Shown here: positions 6,825 to 15,213 of the stretch, in pieces
Numbering within the stretch: the first letter of the stretch is position 1
Layout: each line of letters starts with the position of its first letter
Assembly: GCA_913058265.1 (NCBI GenBank)
Contig: CAJXPQ010000002.1
Span: 296,559-360,558, forward strand
Origin: an uncultured Oligoflexia bacterium
GTDB lineage: Bacteria; Bdellovibrionota; Bacteriovoracia; Bacteriovoracales; Bacteriovoracaceae
Reading direction: 5' to 3'
Length of the DNA stretch: 64,000 bases
Notes under the pieces: model-generated
Databases searched by the model: none
What the model was told of the DNA's origin: nothing
What the model saw: only the letters and a program-made list of their open reading frames with translations
Position numbers and translations under genes: made by a program

Positions 6825-9095
6825 GTGAATATTTATGCTTTATCTACAAAGAACAGTGATTTCAATGGCTTACTAGCTGAGGTTGGAAAGCTTATTCCCA
6901 TTCAAGAGTTTGATGATAATGATGCATTGGCATTAGGCGTTAGTGAGGCTGCCGCTGTTCTATTAGATTTGGATGATAATCAGAGAAATTGCGATAAGTT
7001 GATAAAAAAGCTCAGGAAGTTGGACCCAGAAGTACCTATATTTGTTTTAAGTACAAACCTAGATGCTAAGAAGATGACTAAGCATCAGGCAGGAAAAAGC
7101 TCCGTCGATTTGTACTTTAGTTATCCGATAGATGGCGAAGTCTTGAAACTTATGTTGAGTGAGTACTTTGATTTTGGTGACAATGTTGAAGTTGAAGTTG
7201 GTGATGATGTTGTTGCCAATCCACATGAAGAAGCCATTTCAGTATCTGATGAAAGTAAAAATCTTAGTGATAGTTTGGATAATGTATTCTCTGGTGTTTA
7301 CGTTGATGAATACAGTGGATCAAACGAGGGGGTGTTAGCTGAGACGGATCCGTCCTCTGCTGGCGCTGAAGAATTTTCCCTCGATGAGGATGTCTCTTCA
7401 GTCGACCATGGAGTAGGTATGTCTGCAGAGATCGATCTCTCTGTTGGAGATTCATCAGACGATGATTTAGAGATTGCGTTAGGGGAAGACTTCTCTGATG
7501 ATGCTGGCGAGAAATTAGAAACTAGTGATGCCGACCCAGGCCTTAGTGAAATAAACTTAGATGAAGATCTAAGTCTTGGAGAAGAAGGTTTAGACCTTGG
7601 TGATGAAAGTTTAGATCTTGGTGATGAAAGTTTAGACCTTGGTGATGAAAGTTTAGATCTTGGAGCAGTCTCTGAGAGTGCAGGTGAGACGACCCCTAGT
7701 ATGGTTTTTGATCTTGGAGACGATGAAGATGATGCTGATATAGATGCAGCCTTAGATCTTTCTAGTGAATCTCAATCAAGCAGTGAAGATGATGTGAATA
7801 CAAGTGCCCAGATAGTAACCGACCTGGGAGTTGATACTGATGACGCTAGTGGACCAGTTAACTTAGATACATTATTTGATAATGATGAAGACCCATTAGA
7901 GAGTAGTGACTTGAGTCTTGGTAATGATGATGATGGATTAAGTCTTGGTGATGTTGATCTATTAGATGAGGAAGATAAAACAATCGTTGGTGTCGGTTTA
8001 ACTGCAGAGTTAGTGAAGGATGAAAGTGTTGATCATGAACTGACTGTTACAAAGACGAATCTATTAGCTCAAAATATTCCACTCGGTGACGATGATAGCC
8101 CTATTGAAACATTAATTGAAGATGGTGACGGAGAGCATGAATTCTTAAACGAAAATACTGGTATTAATGATGAGAGTACTGAGCAAGTAGTTAGTGGCAA
8201 GAAACTTCCAGACTCTGCTCCGAATATTGATGATGAACTAGATTATGGTTTTGATTCTCTGGACGACCTAAGTGAGGCAGAGAATTTCAAAGCTGATCCA
8301 GTCGCGGAAGAGCCTGTGGTTGAGGAAATAGTTACTCTTGAGCCAGTTGTGGCGGTAGCTGAAGCTAAGGCGATAGTAGAAAGCGAAAGTGAAAGTGATG
8401 ATACCAAAGCTGCTATGGAGGTTCATGATCATATTGCCTCTAATAAAATAAAAGAAGAGCATCGTGATTATGTGCAAACACATAACGAAGAGCTTATCCG
8501 TATGGGTGAGACAATACAAAACTTAAGAGAAGACAGAGAGATGTTAATTGAAAAGGTTGCTCATCTTGAAGACACTCATCATACTGAATTAAATGACTTC
8601 TTAGGTTTAAAAGCTCAATTAGATGAAAGAAAGATTGAAATCGAAGTACTGAAAAAGAGATATAAGGATCAGATTGAAGACCTTAAATTGCGATATGACT
8701 TGGCGGCGGATAAAAAAGCAGTTCTTGAAACTAAAAATAAGTATTTGCAGGAAGAATTTGATAAACTAAGTCGAGATAAAAGAGTCGATATAAATAATAT
8801 TAGACACAGAGAAAGAGAGCTTGAGGAAAAGCTTGAGTTACTTCGAGCTGACGCAGAAATACAGATTAGAAATCGAGATCATAAAATCTTAGATTTAAAG
8901 CGTCGTATTGATACTTTAGAGTTTGATATAGAGAATGTTCATATTAGTGAGAAGAGGACCAAATCTGGAAATATCGAACTAGAAGAGAAGATGAATCAGG
9001 TCATTAGAACTCTTAGAGGAGCCATTACGCAACTTGAAGAAGAGTCCGACTTAGAAGAAAGAAAAAAGATAATAAAAGATAATTTAGACTTATGA
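6825..9095 (+). CDS. FrzS/AglZ-like protein: pseudo-receiver domain, acidic repeat region, C-terminal coiled coil
   Basis: The start is GTG 6825 with GGAG 7 bases upstream. Residues 1-115 look like a CheY receiver fold (beta strand AAAVLLDLDDN, then VPIFVLSTN, then DLYFSYPIDGEVLKLML). The conserved lysine before the proline in the last strand is Ser in YFSYP, so phosphorylation-dependent switching is doubtful. Residues 120-520 are extremely acidic and low in complexity, with SLDLGDE repeats. From about 540 to 750 there is a long heptad coiled coil. This order (degenerate receiver, disordered linker, long coiled coil) is that of FrzS and AglZ, the polar motility proteins of Myxococcus. It is the first gene of an operon with a diguanylate cyclase (4-bp overlap) and a phosphoesterase. 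A polar scaffold role is inference. Confidence 0.75.
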   Translation: MNIYALSTKNSDFNGLLAEVGKLIPIQEFDDNDALALGVSEAAAVLLDLDDNQRNCDKLIKKLRKLDPEVPIFVLSTNLDAKKMTKHQAGKSSVDLYFSYPIDGEVLKLMLSEYFDFGDNVEVEVGDDVVANPHEEAISVSDESKNLSDSLDNVFSGVYVDEYSGSNEGVLAETDPSSAGAEEFSLDEDVSSVDHGVGMSAEIDLSVGDSSDDDLEIALGEDFSDDAGEKLETSDADPGLSEINLDEDLSLGEEGLDLGDESLDLGDESLDLGDESLDLGAVSESAGETTPSMVFDLGDDEDDADIDAALDLSSESQSSSEDDVNTSAQIVTDLGVDTDDASGPVNLDTLFDNDEDPLESSDLSLGNDDDGLSLGDVDLLDEEDKTIVGVGLTAELVKDESVDHELTVTKTNLLAQNIPLGDDDSPIETLIEDGDGEHEFLNENTGINDESTEQVVSGKKLPDSAPNIDDELDYGFDSLDDLSEAENFKADPVAEEPVVEEIVTLEPVVAVAEAKAIVESESESDDTKAAMEVHDHIASNKIKEEHRDYVQTHNEELIRMGETIQNLREDREMLIEKVAHLEDTHHTELNDFLGLKAQLDERKIEIEVLKKRYKDQIEDLKLRYDLAADKKAVLETKNKYLQEEFDKLSRDKRVDINNIRHRERELEEKLELLRADAEIQIRNRDHKILDLKRRIDTLEFDIENVHISEKRTKSGNIELEEKMNQVIRTLRGAITQLEEESDLEERKKIIKDNLDL
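7590..7664 (+). repeat. 21-bp tandem coding repeats in the acidic region
   Basis: Three full units of TTAGAYCTTGGTGATGAAAGT (7590-7610, 7611-7631, 7632-7652) and a partial fourth encode LDLGDES repeats. Units differ only at one silent C/T position, so they are recent duplications. Further diverged DLG/LSLG units surround them. Confidence 0.9.
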
Positions 9096-10399
9096 AGAAA
9101 GAACAAGTTTTAGCCTATAACTTAAGCGCACCTAATTTAGACTTGATTAAAAGTAAGTCTGATGACTTACAACTTAAAACCGTTGTGCTTGAAGACTTGA
9201 GAAAACCTTATGCAACGATGGAATCGGCTTTTAGTCTTTTTGTTGAAGTTGATAGTAATTTAAAAGTAGAAGACTTATTAGCGATATTTACTTCTTTTGA
9301 ATCAATCCCAATTAATATTATCTTCAAGGAAGAGAATTTTGATCTTTTACTTGTCTCTTTTAAATATCAAGTAAGTATGGTTTTTACACTTGAATCTCTT
9401 GAGAGTGATATTGATAGTGCTCTGCTTAAGGCAGAGCTAATTAATCAAAAACGTGAAAATAAACTACCTATTGAGCAAATACTTAAATTATTCTCGATCC
9501 CAGTCAAAATCAGAACGGATGAAGATCTACACTTAAAGCTTAAGAGCTACCTAGAAGATGTTGCAGGAATGCTTGAATTTTCCATTCTTAAGTTGTCAGG
9601 GGAAGAGGATCAGTCATTTGGTACGCCTGTACCTGCACATATTGTATCTAAAGTTAGAGATTGGAAGCTCCCAAGAAAATATATATCGTTAGAGAATACC
9701 ATTGATGACTGGATTGTGACGCCGACCTTCTCAAATGGAGATGAGAGCTCTTTTCTTTGTCTTAAAATAGATAAAGAGTATAAAGATTATGTTCTAAATG
9801 AGCACTTTTATAAATTTCTAGAGAATACTCTGATCTATAGGATGAATTTATTAAAAAAAGAAAAACTAGAGCTTCTTGCTTCAACTGATGAAATAACTGG
9901 TCTGTACAATCAAAGAAAGCTTGCTGAGGACCTAGAGAAAACAATAAAGAGCCACTCTAAGGAGCATGAGACATTTAGTCTTATGTTTATTGATGTTGAC
10001 CATTTCAAAGATGTAAATGATAACTATGGCCATATTGTAGGGTCTCAATTACTAGTAGATATTGGAACTGTTCTTCATAATATTTTAAGACAGTCAGACC
10101 ATATCTATAGGTATGGAGGAGACGAATTTGTTGTCATCATGCCTTATGTTGATATAAAACTTGTCCACGAGATCGCAACAAGAGTATTAACTCAAATAAA
10201 ATCAAAAGACTTTCTTATAGATAATGGTGAGATTTACAAACTATCCGTCTCAATAGGTATTGCAGAATATCCTACAGACGCTAACTCAGCAAAAGAGATT
10301 ATCAAATTTGCTGATGAGATGATGTATATGTCTAAAAGGTCTGGTCGAGGTAAAGTTTTTCATGTTGGAGAAGTAGAAGATGCAAGTACTAGTTCTTAG
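9092..10399 (+). CDS. GGDEF diguanylate cyclase
   Basis: Makes cyclic di-GMP from two GTP. The C-terminal GGDEF domain (about residues 265-425) has an intact active site YGGDEFV (342-346) and an inhibitory I-site RQSD at 333-336, five residues upstream, so it should be active and subject to product inhibition. The 260-residue N-terminal half is not a recognised sensor; it is probably a pair of alpha/beta domains, soluble, with no membrane segment. It overlaps the preceding gene by 4 bp (ATGA junction) and the following one by 20 bp, so all three are co-translated. The operon suggests that c-di-GMP made here acts with the pseudo-receiver coiled-coil protein, for example at a cell pole. Confidence 0.93.
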   Translation: MKKEQVLAYNLSAPNLDLIKSKSDDLQLKTVVLEDLRKPYATMESAFSLFVEVDSNLKVEDLLAIFTSFESIPINIIFKEENFDLLLVSFKYQVSMVFTLESLESDIDSALLKAELINQKRENKLPIEQILKLFSIPVKIRTDEDLHLKLKSYLEDVAGMLEFSILKLSGEEDQSFGTPVPAHIVSKVRDWKLPRKYISLENTIDDWIVTPTFSNGDESSFLCLKIDKEYKDYVLNEHFYKFLENTLIYRMNLLKKEKLELLASTDEITGLYNQRKLAEDLEKTIKSHSKEHETFSLMFIDVDHFKDVNDNYGHIVGSQLLVDIGTVLHNILRQSDHIYRYGGDEFVVIMPYVDIKLVHEIATRVLTQIKSKDFLIDNGEIYKLSVSIGIAEYPTDANSAKEIIKFADEMMYMSKRSGRGKVFHVGEVEDASTSS

Positions 10400-11468
10400 T
10401 GACTTCCATTTAGGGAAGGGAAAGTTTCTTGATAATGGTCATATTAATTTATTAGAAGACTTTGATGAAGACGAAAAATTTTCTGAGTTCTTAGATTATC
10501 ACTCGACGGGTACATATTACTTTACTGATGTGAATGTTGTTTTAAATGGCGATATCTTTAATCTTATTCAAATGGATGTTGACGGTGTATTTACTCACTT
10601 ATTAACTGAAGATCACATAACGAAAATGGTTCATGAGATTATTGAGGGACATCCTCTTTTCTTTCAAGCCATTAAAAAGTACCTCTCTCGTCCGAATAAA
10701 AAGTTAACCTATGTCTTTGGAAATCATGACATTGGAATGGTATTTGAAAAAGCTCAAAAAGCTTTTATGGAAGCTGTTGACGGTGAAGTCGAGTTTACTC
10801 ATCAGTTTGTTTATAAGGGAGTTCTCATTGAGCATGGACATCGCTTTGAACCTATCAATACTGTTCCAAGAAGTAAGCTGACAGTCGAGGGACCCAATAA
10901 GAAACCCATTATTAACCTTCCTTGGGCTTCGCTTTTTTGTATCTATCTTTTACCTAAGCTTAAGGAGAGCCGACCATTTATAGACAAGGTAAGGCCTTTG
11001 TCACTTTATGTTAAGTGGACGATCCTGCATGATTTTAGGTTTTTTCTTTATCTGACGTGGGTTGTAGTGACTTATTTTATTCGAACTCAGTTTAGACCAT
11101 TTGGTAGGTTTAATAAAAACTTTAAAATGTCCCTACGACAAATTTTTAAAATTGCAGTACATCCAAAATATGAAAAAAATGCCAAACGTGTCTTGGCAAC
11201 GAGACCTGATGTGAAAATTGTTGTTATGGGGCATACACATATTACTGAATGGAGAAGATTTAAGGATGGTAAACTATACTTCAATACTGGAACCTGGAAT
11301 CAGGTGCCATCTATAGATGCAGCTCTTCACAAGAGTATTACAAATCTAACGTACGTGAGTATTGAGGTTAATGAGAAGAAGGGAACGATAACAAATGCTT
11401 TCTTAAATGTGTGGCAGGGTAAATGGCGGCCTTACAGAGAGGAAGTATCTACTTCCTATCTTCCGTAA
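10380..11468 (+). CDS. calcineurin-like metallophosphoesterase (UDP-2,3-diacylglucosamine hydrolase-like)
   Basis: All blocks of the two-metal calcineurin fold are present in order: LSDFHLGKG (Asp8, His10), LNGDIFN, FGNHDIG, IEHGH and MGHTHITEW. The protein is 362 residues, longer than LpxH (about 240) because of an insertion around residues 175-235 that contains hydrophobic helices (SLFCIYLLP and FRFFLYLTWVVVTYF), which may bind membrane. The family includes LpxH-like lipid A enzymes and phosphoesterases of unknown substrate; the precise substrate cannot be read from the sequence. Its start codon lies inside the end of the diguanylate cyclase gene, showing coupled translation. Confidence 0.85.
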   Translation: MQVLVLSDFHLGKGKFLDNGHINLLEDFDEDEKFSEFLDYHSTGTYYFTDVNVVLNGDIFNLIQMDVDGVFTHLLTEDHITKMVHEIIEGHPLFFQAIKKYLSRPNKKLTYVFGNHDIGMVFEKAQKAFMEAVDGEVEFTHQFVYKGVLIEHGHRFEPINTVPRSKLTVEGPNKKPIINLPWASLFCIYLLPKLKESRPFIDKVRPLSLYVKWTILHDFRFFLYLTWVVVTYFIRTQFRPFGRFNKNFKMSLRQIFKIAVHPKYEKNAKRVLATRPDVKIVVMGHTHITEWRRFKDGKLYFNTGTWNQVPSIDAALHKSITNLTYVSIEVNEKKGTITNAFLNVWQGKWRPYREEVSTSYLP

Positions 11469-11472
11469 GGCC
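11428..11472. terminator. nested hairpin at the end of the phosphoesterase gene
   Basis: GGCCTTAC (11428-11435) pairs with GTAAGGCC (11465-11472), enclosing a second stem GGAAGT/ACTTCC (11441-11446 and 11451-11456). It spans the phosphoesterase stop codon and lies between two convergent genes. The T-rich sequence begins several bases later, so it is a weak or bidirectional terminator, or a 3' processing structure. Confidence 0.5.
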
Positions 11473-11479
11473 AATGATT

Positions 11480-11974
11480 CTATTTCTTTTTAACTGGTGC
11501 TTTTTTTGCTCTTGTTGAAGCTTTAGCAACTTTTTTTGTTGTTTTAGCTTTCTTTGCAACTTTTTTCGTTGCTTTCTTAGTTACTTTCTTCGTTGTCTTC
11601 GCTTTCTTAGCAACTTTTTTTGTCGCTTTCTTTGCTGGAGACTTTTTCTTATTAGCTGGAACTAATTTTTCAAGTTTCTTTTGAAGTTTATTTAATTCTT
11701 TCTTTTGACCATCTACAAATTTCTTTGCTTTCTTGATTTCGTCGTTTACAACTTTCTCAATCTTTTTCTCTAACTGAGTCGCTTCTTTTTTGATTTTAGA
11801 TCTAACTTTCGTCACATCTTTATCAACAAGATTTGATAAGTCCTTTTGTGCACTTGTCACAAGCTTTTTTACGCTTTTTTGAAGTTGCTCAACATCTTTG
11901 TCTTTTACAAATTTGTTGACATCTTTTTGAAGCTTCTTCCACGATTCTAAAATTTGTTTTTTGTTCATGCTCAT
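11480..11974 (-). CDS. histone H1-like lysine/alanine-rich DNA-binding protein
   Basis: A 164-residue protein in two parts. Residues 1-110 are a charged, mostly helical, coiled-coil-like region (QLQKSVKKLVTSAQKDLSNL). Residues 111-164 are almost only Lys, Ala, Thr, Pro and Val in repeats of AKKATKKVAKKAKTTKK, the composition of eukaryotic H1 tails and bacterial H1-like proteins (Hc1, AlgP, BpH1). Such tails bind DNA without sequence specificity. The GGAG seven bases before the first ATG settles the start. The gene is a single unit convergent with the phosphoesterase. It may compact the nucleoid in a resting or non-replicating stage; that is inference. A phasin-like function of the helical part is an alternative. 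Confidence 0.8.
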   Translation of the reverse strand: MSMNKKQILESWKKLQKDVNKFVKDKDVEQLQKSVKKLVTSAQKDLSNLVDKDVTKVRSKIKKEATQLEKKIEKVVNDEIKKAKKFVDGQKKELNKLQKKLEKLVPANKKKSPAKKATKKVAKKAKTTKKVTKKATKKVAKKAKTTKKVAKASTRAKKAPVKKK

Positions 11975-12006
11975 AATGAGTCTCCTTTACCTTTCTTAAT
12001 ATATTA

Positions 12007-13767
12007 TTACTTTAAATAAAAATCTGTATTCTTACTTAACGGGATTCTATACCCAAAACCAAAGCTTTTCGAGCTAATTTTTATAATCGGGCAAAATTGA
12101 TAGCGTTTATATTCATTTCTTCTGTAGAGGTGAAATGTTGTTTCCACATCATCTTTGGAAAACCCCAGATCTTCGAGGTCTTTTTTTGTATAACGATAAT
12201 TCAATAGCCCCTCTAAAATCCCATCAAGAATTTCATAAGCTGGAAGGCTGTCAGTATCAACTTGTCCCTCTCTAAGCTCAGCGGTAGGCTCTCGGGTAAT
12301 AATCTTTTCAGGAATGACCTGGTTGTATGTCTTGTTAATATATTCGCAGAGTCGGTAAACTTCAGACTTATAGAGATCCCCTAGGAGGCTAATAGCACCC
12401 ACACTATCTCCGTATTGAGTCGAATATCCAACAGCAAGTTCTGATTTATTTGATGTGTTTACAACCATCGAACCCGTTTGGTTTGATCTGGTGTAGAGAA
12501 GCATTCCTCTGAGCCTAGATTGAACATTTTCATCTGTTAAGCCTTCAAATGAGTCTGAATAGGAGCTTGTGAATAAGTTCTTGGCGGTAGAGTGAAGGAA
12601 TTTGATTGGCAAAGTCTTCACTGGCACAGAAAGATTCTCACATATATCTAAGCATAGATCATAACTAAGAGGGCTTGAGTGAATACTAGGCATGTATATT
12701 GCCTCTAGTTGCTGATCTGGGGTAAGGCTTAACTTTATTAGCGCCAGGACTAAAGCAGAGTCGACTCCGCCTGATAGTGCAACGGTAAACTTATTAAAGC
12801 CGTTCTTTGTCGCATATTCTTGAAAACCAAATGTGAGACTCTTGAATATCTCTGCACAGTCCTGATCAGTCCAGGTATGTAACTTTGAAGGTGAGTGAGT
12901 AAAGTCTAACCTTGAGTTAAATAAATCCTCCCAAGATAAATCCTCCCAAGATAAATCCTTGTTTCCAGGTTTAACAACAGAATAGCTACCTGGAGGGATG
13001 GATTCGATCTCAATATCACACTTTTCGTAGAGAGGGGCTTGAGCGATGATATTATCACCTGCAACAACAAAGCTTGCCCCATCGAAGAGTATTTCATCTT
13101 CTCCACCTACTTTGTTCACATAGTAGAAGGGGCAGTTGAAAAGATTTGAGATATATTTGGCCCGGTCAATTCTTTTTTGATGCTTACCTAGTATGTATGG
13201 ACTTGCGGAGAGGTTCACAATGGCATCAAGAGATTCTTTTTCACAGTCTTTAAACATGTCACTAACAGGATCAATATCATAGAAAGCTGAAGCCCACATA
13301 TCTTCACAGATAAGTAGCCCTAATTTCTTGCCTTGAACTTCTAAGAACTTAGGCTCATGACCACTTGTGAAGTACTTTTTTTCGTCAAATATATCATAAT
13401 TTGGAAGTAGTCTTTTTGTATATATAGCGTGAAACCCAGATCCAGACTCCCACTTGTAAATAACATTACGAATTGAAATTGGCATACCAGTTTTGGAGAG
13501 ATCGTACTCGAGACCGCCAAATAAAACACATAAATTCTCTTGAGTAATATTCTTTTTTAGCCATGCCACTAGTTTTTTTTGATGAGCGATATAGGCACTT
13601 ATGAAAGGCTTCTGGAGGACTAGGTCTTGAAGAGGGTAGCCGCATAGATAAAGTTCTGGAAAGACATGAACTCCTTCAGAACTTGGGGTAATCGTTTCTT
13701 TTATTGTCCCTAAAATCCCATCGAAATCAGCTATTGTGTTTCGAGTTTGATGAAGAGTTATTTTCAT
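12007..13767 (-). CDS. nadE: glutamine-dependent NAD+ synthetase
   Basis: Last step of NAD synthesis: amidation of deamido-NAD using glutamine. The N-terminal nitrilase-fold glutaminase domain has the triad Glu38 (FPELYLCGYP), Lys118 (TKRLLPNY) and Cys154 (LLICEDMW). The C-terminal ATP-pyrophosphatase synthetase domain has the P-loop SGGVDS at 332-337, followed by the conserved STQYGDSVGAISLLGDLYKS-type region. At 586 residues it matches the two-domain bacterial form. The linker between domains carries a small in-frame duplication, DLSWE twice at 271-280. It is transcribed alone and divergently from trmFO. Confidence 0.96.
   Translation of the reverse strand: MKITLHQTRNTIADFDGILGTIKETITPSSEGVHVFPELYLCGYPLQDLVLQKPFISAYIAHQKKLVAWLKKNITQENLCVLFGGLEYDLSKTGMPISIRNVIYKWESGSGFHAIYTKRLLPNYDIFDEKKYFTSGHEPKFLEVQGKKLGLLICEDMWASAFYDIDPVSDMFKDCEKESLDAIVNLSASPYILGKHQKRIDRAKYISNLFNCPFYYVNKVGGEDEILFDGASFVVAGDNIIAQAPLYEKCDIEIESIPPGSYSVVKPGNKDLSWEDLSWEDLFNSRLDFTHSPSKLHTWTDQDCAEIFKSLTFGFQEYATKNGFNKFTVALSGGVDSALVLALIKLSLTPDQQLEAIYMPSIHSSPLSYDLCLDICENLSVPVKTLPIKFLHSTAKNLFTSSYSDSFEGLTDENVQSRLRGMLLYTRSNQTGSMVVNTSNKSELAVGYSTQYGDSVGAISLLGDLYKSEVYRLCEYINKTYNQVIPEKIITREPTAELREGQVDTDSLPAYEILDGILEGLLNYRYTKKDLEDLGFSKDDVETTFHLYRRNEYKRYQFCPIIKISSKSFGFGYRIPLSKNTDFYLK
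12921..12958 (-). repeat. 15-bp in-frame tandem duplication inside nadE
   Basis: ATAAATCCTCCCAAG is repeated exactly at 12921-12935 and 12936-12950, followed by the first 8 bases of a third copy. It adds DLSWE to the inter-domain linker. The copies are identical, so the event is recent or the tract is still slipping. Confidence 0.9.
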
Positions 13768-13790
13768 AATAATCTAACCTACTTTCTTGA

Positions 13791-13819
13791 TTGACACTTT
13801 GCATGCAAGAAGGCATATT
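13791..13819 (+). promoter_or_regulatory. sigma-70-type promoter for trmFO
   Basis: TTGACA (13791-13796), a perfect -35, is followed after 17 bp by CATATT (13814-13819, 4 of 6 matches). The spacer holds the palindrome TTGCATGCAA. The predicted start is about 35 bp before the trmFO ATG. Confidence 0.55.
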
Positions 13820-13863
13820 GGCGCCATCTAATCAAATTATAACACGTATTTAGGTGGATTGGC

Positions 13864-15213
13864 ATGAACAAAAATAGAGTATTAGTTATTGGTGCAGGAC
13901 TTGCTGGAGTAGAGGCAAGTCATTTCTTAGCAAACAACGGTATTGAAGTTGTATTGGCCGAAGCAAAAACAATAAATAGAAACCCTTCCCAAAAACTAGA
14001 AACTTTTGCTGAACTCGTTTGTACGAATTCTTTAAAGTCGAAAGATATAAGTTCCGCTCATGGACTTCTAAAGTCTGAAATGAGTCATTTTAATTCTCTG
14101 GTACTAAAAGCTGCCAATGAAACAGCTGTTCCTGCCGGAGATGCTTTGGCCGTTGATAGAGAGGCATTCTCAGAATTGATAACAAAGACATTAAAGAATC
14201 ACGAAAACATAACTGTCGTAATGGCAGATGTTTCAGATCCATTAGCTTTTGCAAAAGAGCATAATTGCTCACAGATCATCATTGCTACTGGTCCACTTAC
14301 TACTGAGAATCTTACAAAGTGGATCCAAACAGACCTAAGTAAAGAAGATTTTTACTTCTATGATGCCATTGCACCTGTGGTTGATAGTGATTCATTAGAT
14401 TATTCTAAGCTTTACTTTAAAGACAGGCACAAAGAATTTGATGAATCTGCAGACTATCTAAATGCTCCAATGAATGAAGAACAGTACTATGCATTCGTAG
14501 AGGAATTAGTTAAGGCAGAGAAAGTTCCAGCTCAAGACTTCGAAGAATATAAATTTTTTGAAGCCTGTTTACCTGTAGATATAATGGCAGAACGTGGTAA
14601 AGATACTCCGAGATTTTCTTGTATGAAACCTATTGGGCTTACAATGGAAGATGGAACTGAGCCGTATGCAGTTGTTCAGTTGAGAAAGGAGAATCTATTG
14701 GGGTCAGCTTTTAACCTCGTTGGCTTTCAAACAAGACTAAAATACCCAGAGCAAAAGCGTGTCTTTAGTATGATTCCTGGTTTTGAGAATGCATCTTTCA
14801 TTCACCTTGGATCGGTTCATAGGAACTCATTTCTCAATGCAAGAAATCTCCTTAACTGGGATCTAAGTTCAAAACATCACCCTCATGTACACTTTGCCGG
14901 ACAAATGACTGGAGTTGAAGGCTATACGGAGAGTGCTAGTTGTGGTCTATATGTCGCATATAATCTTCTTCGTAAATTAACTGATAAAACTTTTGAAAAG
15001 TGGCCCGTAGAAACAGGTATGGGAGCACTTGTTAATTATATAATGACCATCGAGAAGCCTGTTCCTTCTAGTCTGAATTTTGGGTTAATCCCGCCAGTTC
15101 CTCTTACCAAAGATCAAAGACGTTTTAGAAAAGGCCGTAAAAAGCTTAAGAAGCAACTTGCTGCGACTCGAGCACGGGAAGTCTTTACTGGCTTTATGGA
15201 GTCACAAATTTGA
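13864..15213 (+). CDS. trmFO: methylenetetrahydrofolate-tRNA-(uracil-5-)-methyltransferase
   Basis: FAD- and folate-dependent enzyme that makes ribothymidine at position 54 of the tRNA T-loop. The N-terminal FAD-binding motif is VIGAGLAGVEA (residues 8-18), followed by the family signature AELVCTNSLKSKD, and IIATGPLT near residue 140. The C-terminal region has HFAGQMTGVEGYTESASCGLY, again typical of TrmFO. At 449 residues it is normal length. It is found mainly in Firmicutes and delta-type proteobacteria in place of TrmA. The gene shares four bases with the following transporter gene, so they are co-translated. Confidence 0.96.
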   Translation: MNKNRVLVIGAGLAGVEASHFLANNGIEVVLAEAKTINRNPSQKLETFAELVCTNSLKSKDISSAHGLLKSEMSHFNSLVLKAANETAVPAGDALAVDREAFSELITKTLKNHENITVVMADVSDPLAFAKEHNCSQIIIATGPLTTENLTKWIQTDLSKEDFYFYDAIAPVVDSDSLDYSKLYFKDRHKEFDESADYLNAPMNEEQYYAFVEELVKAEKVPAQDFEEYKFFEACLPVDIMAERGKDTPRFSCMKPIGLTMEDGTEPYAVVQLRKENLLGSAFNLVGFQTRLKYPEQKRVFSMIPGFENASFIHLGSVHRNSFLNARNLLNWDLSSKHHPHVHFAGQMTGVEGYTESASCGLYVAYNLLRKLTDKTFEKWPVETGMGALVNYIMTIEKPVPSSLNFGLIPPVPLTKDQRRFRKGRKKLKKQLAATRAREVFTGFMESQI

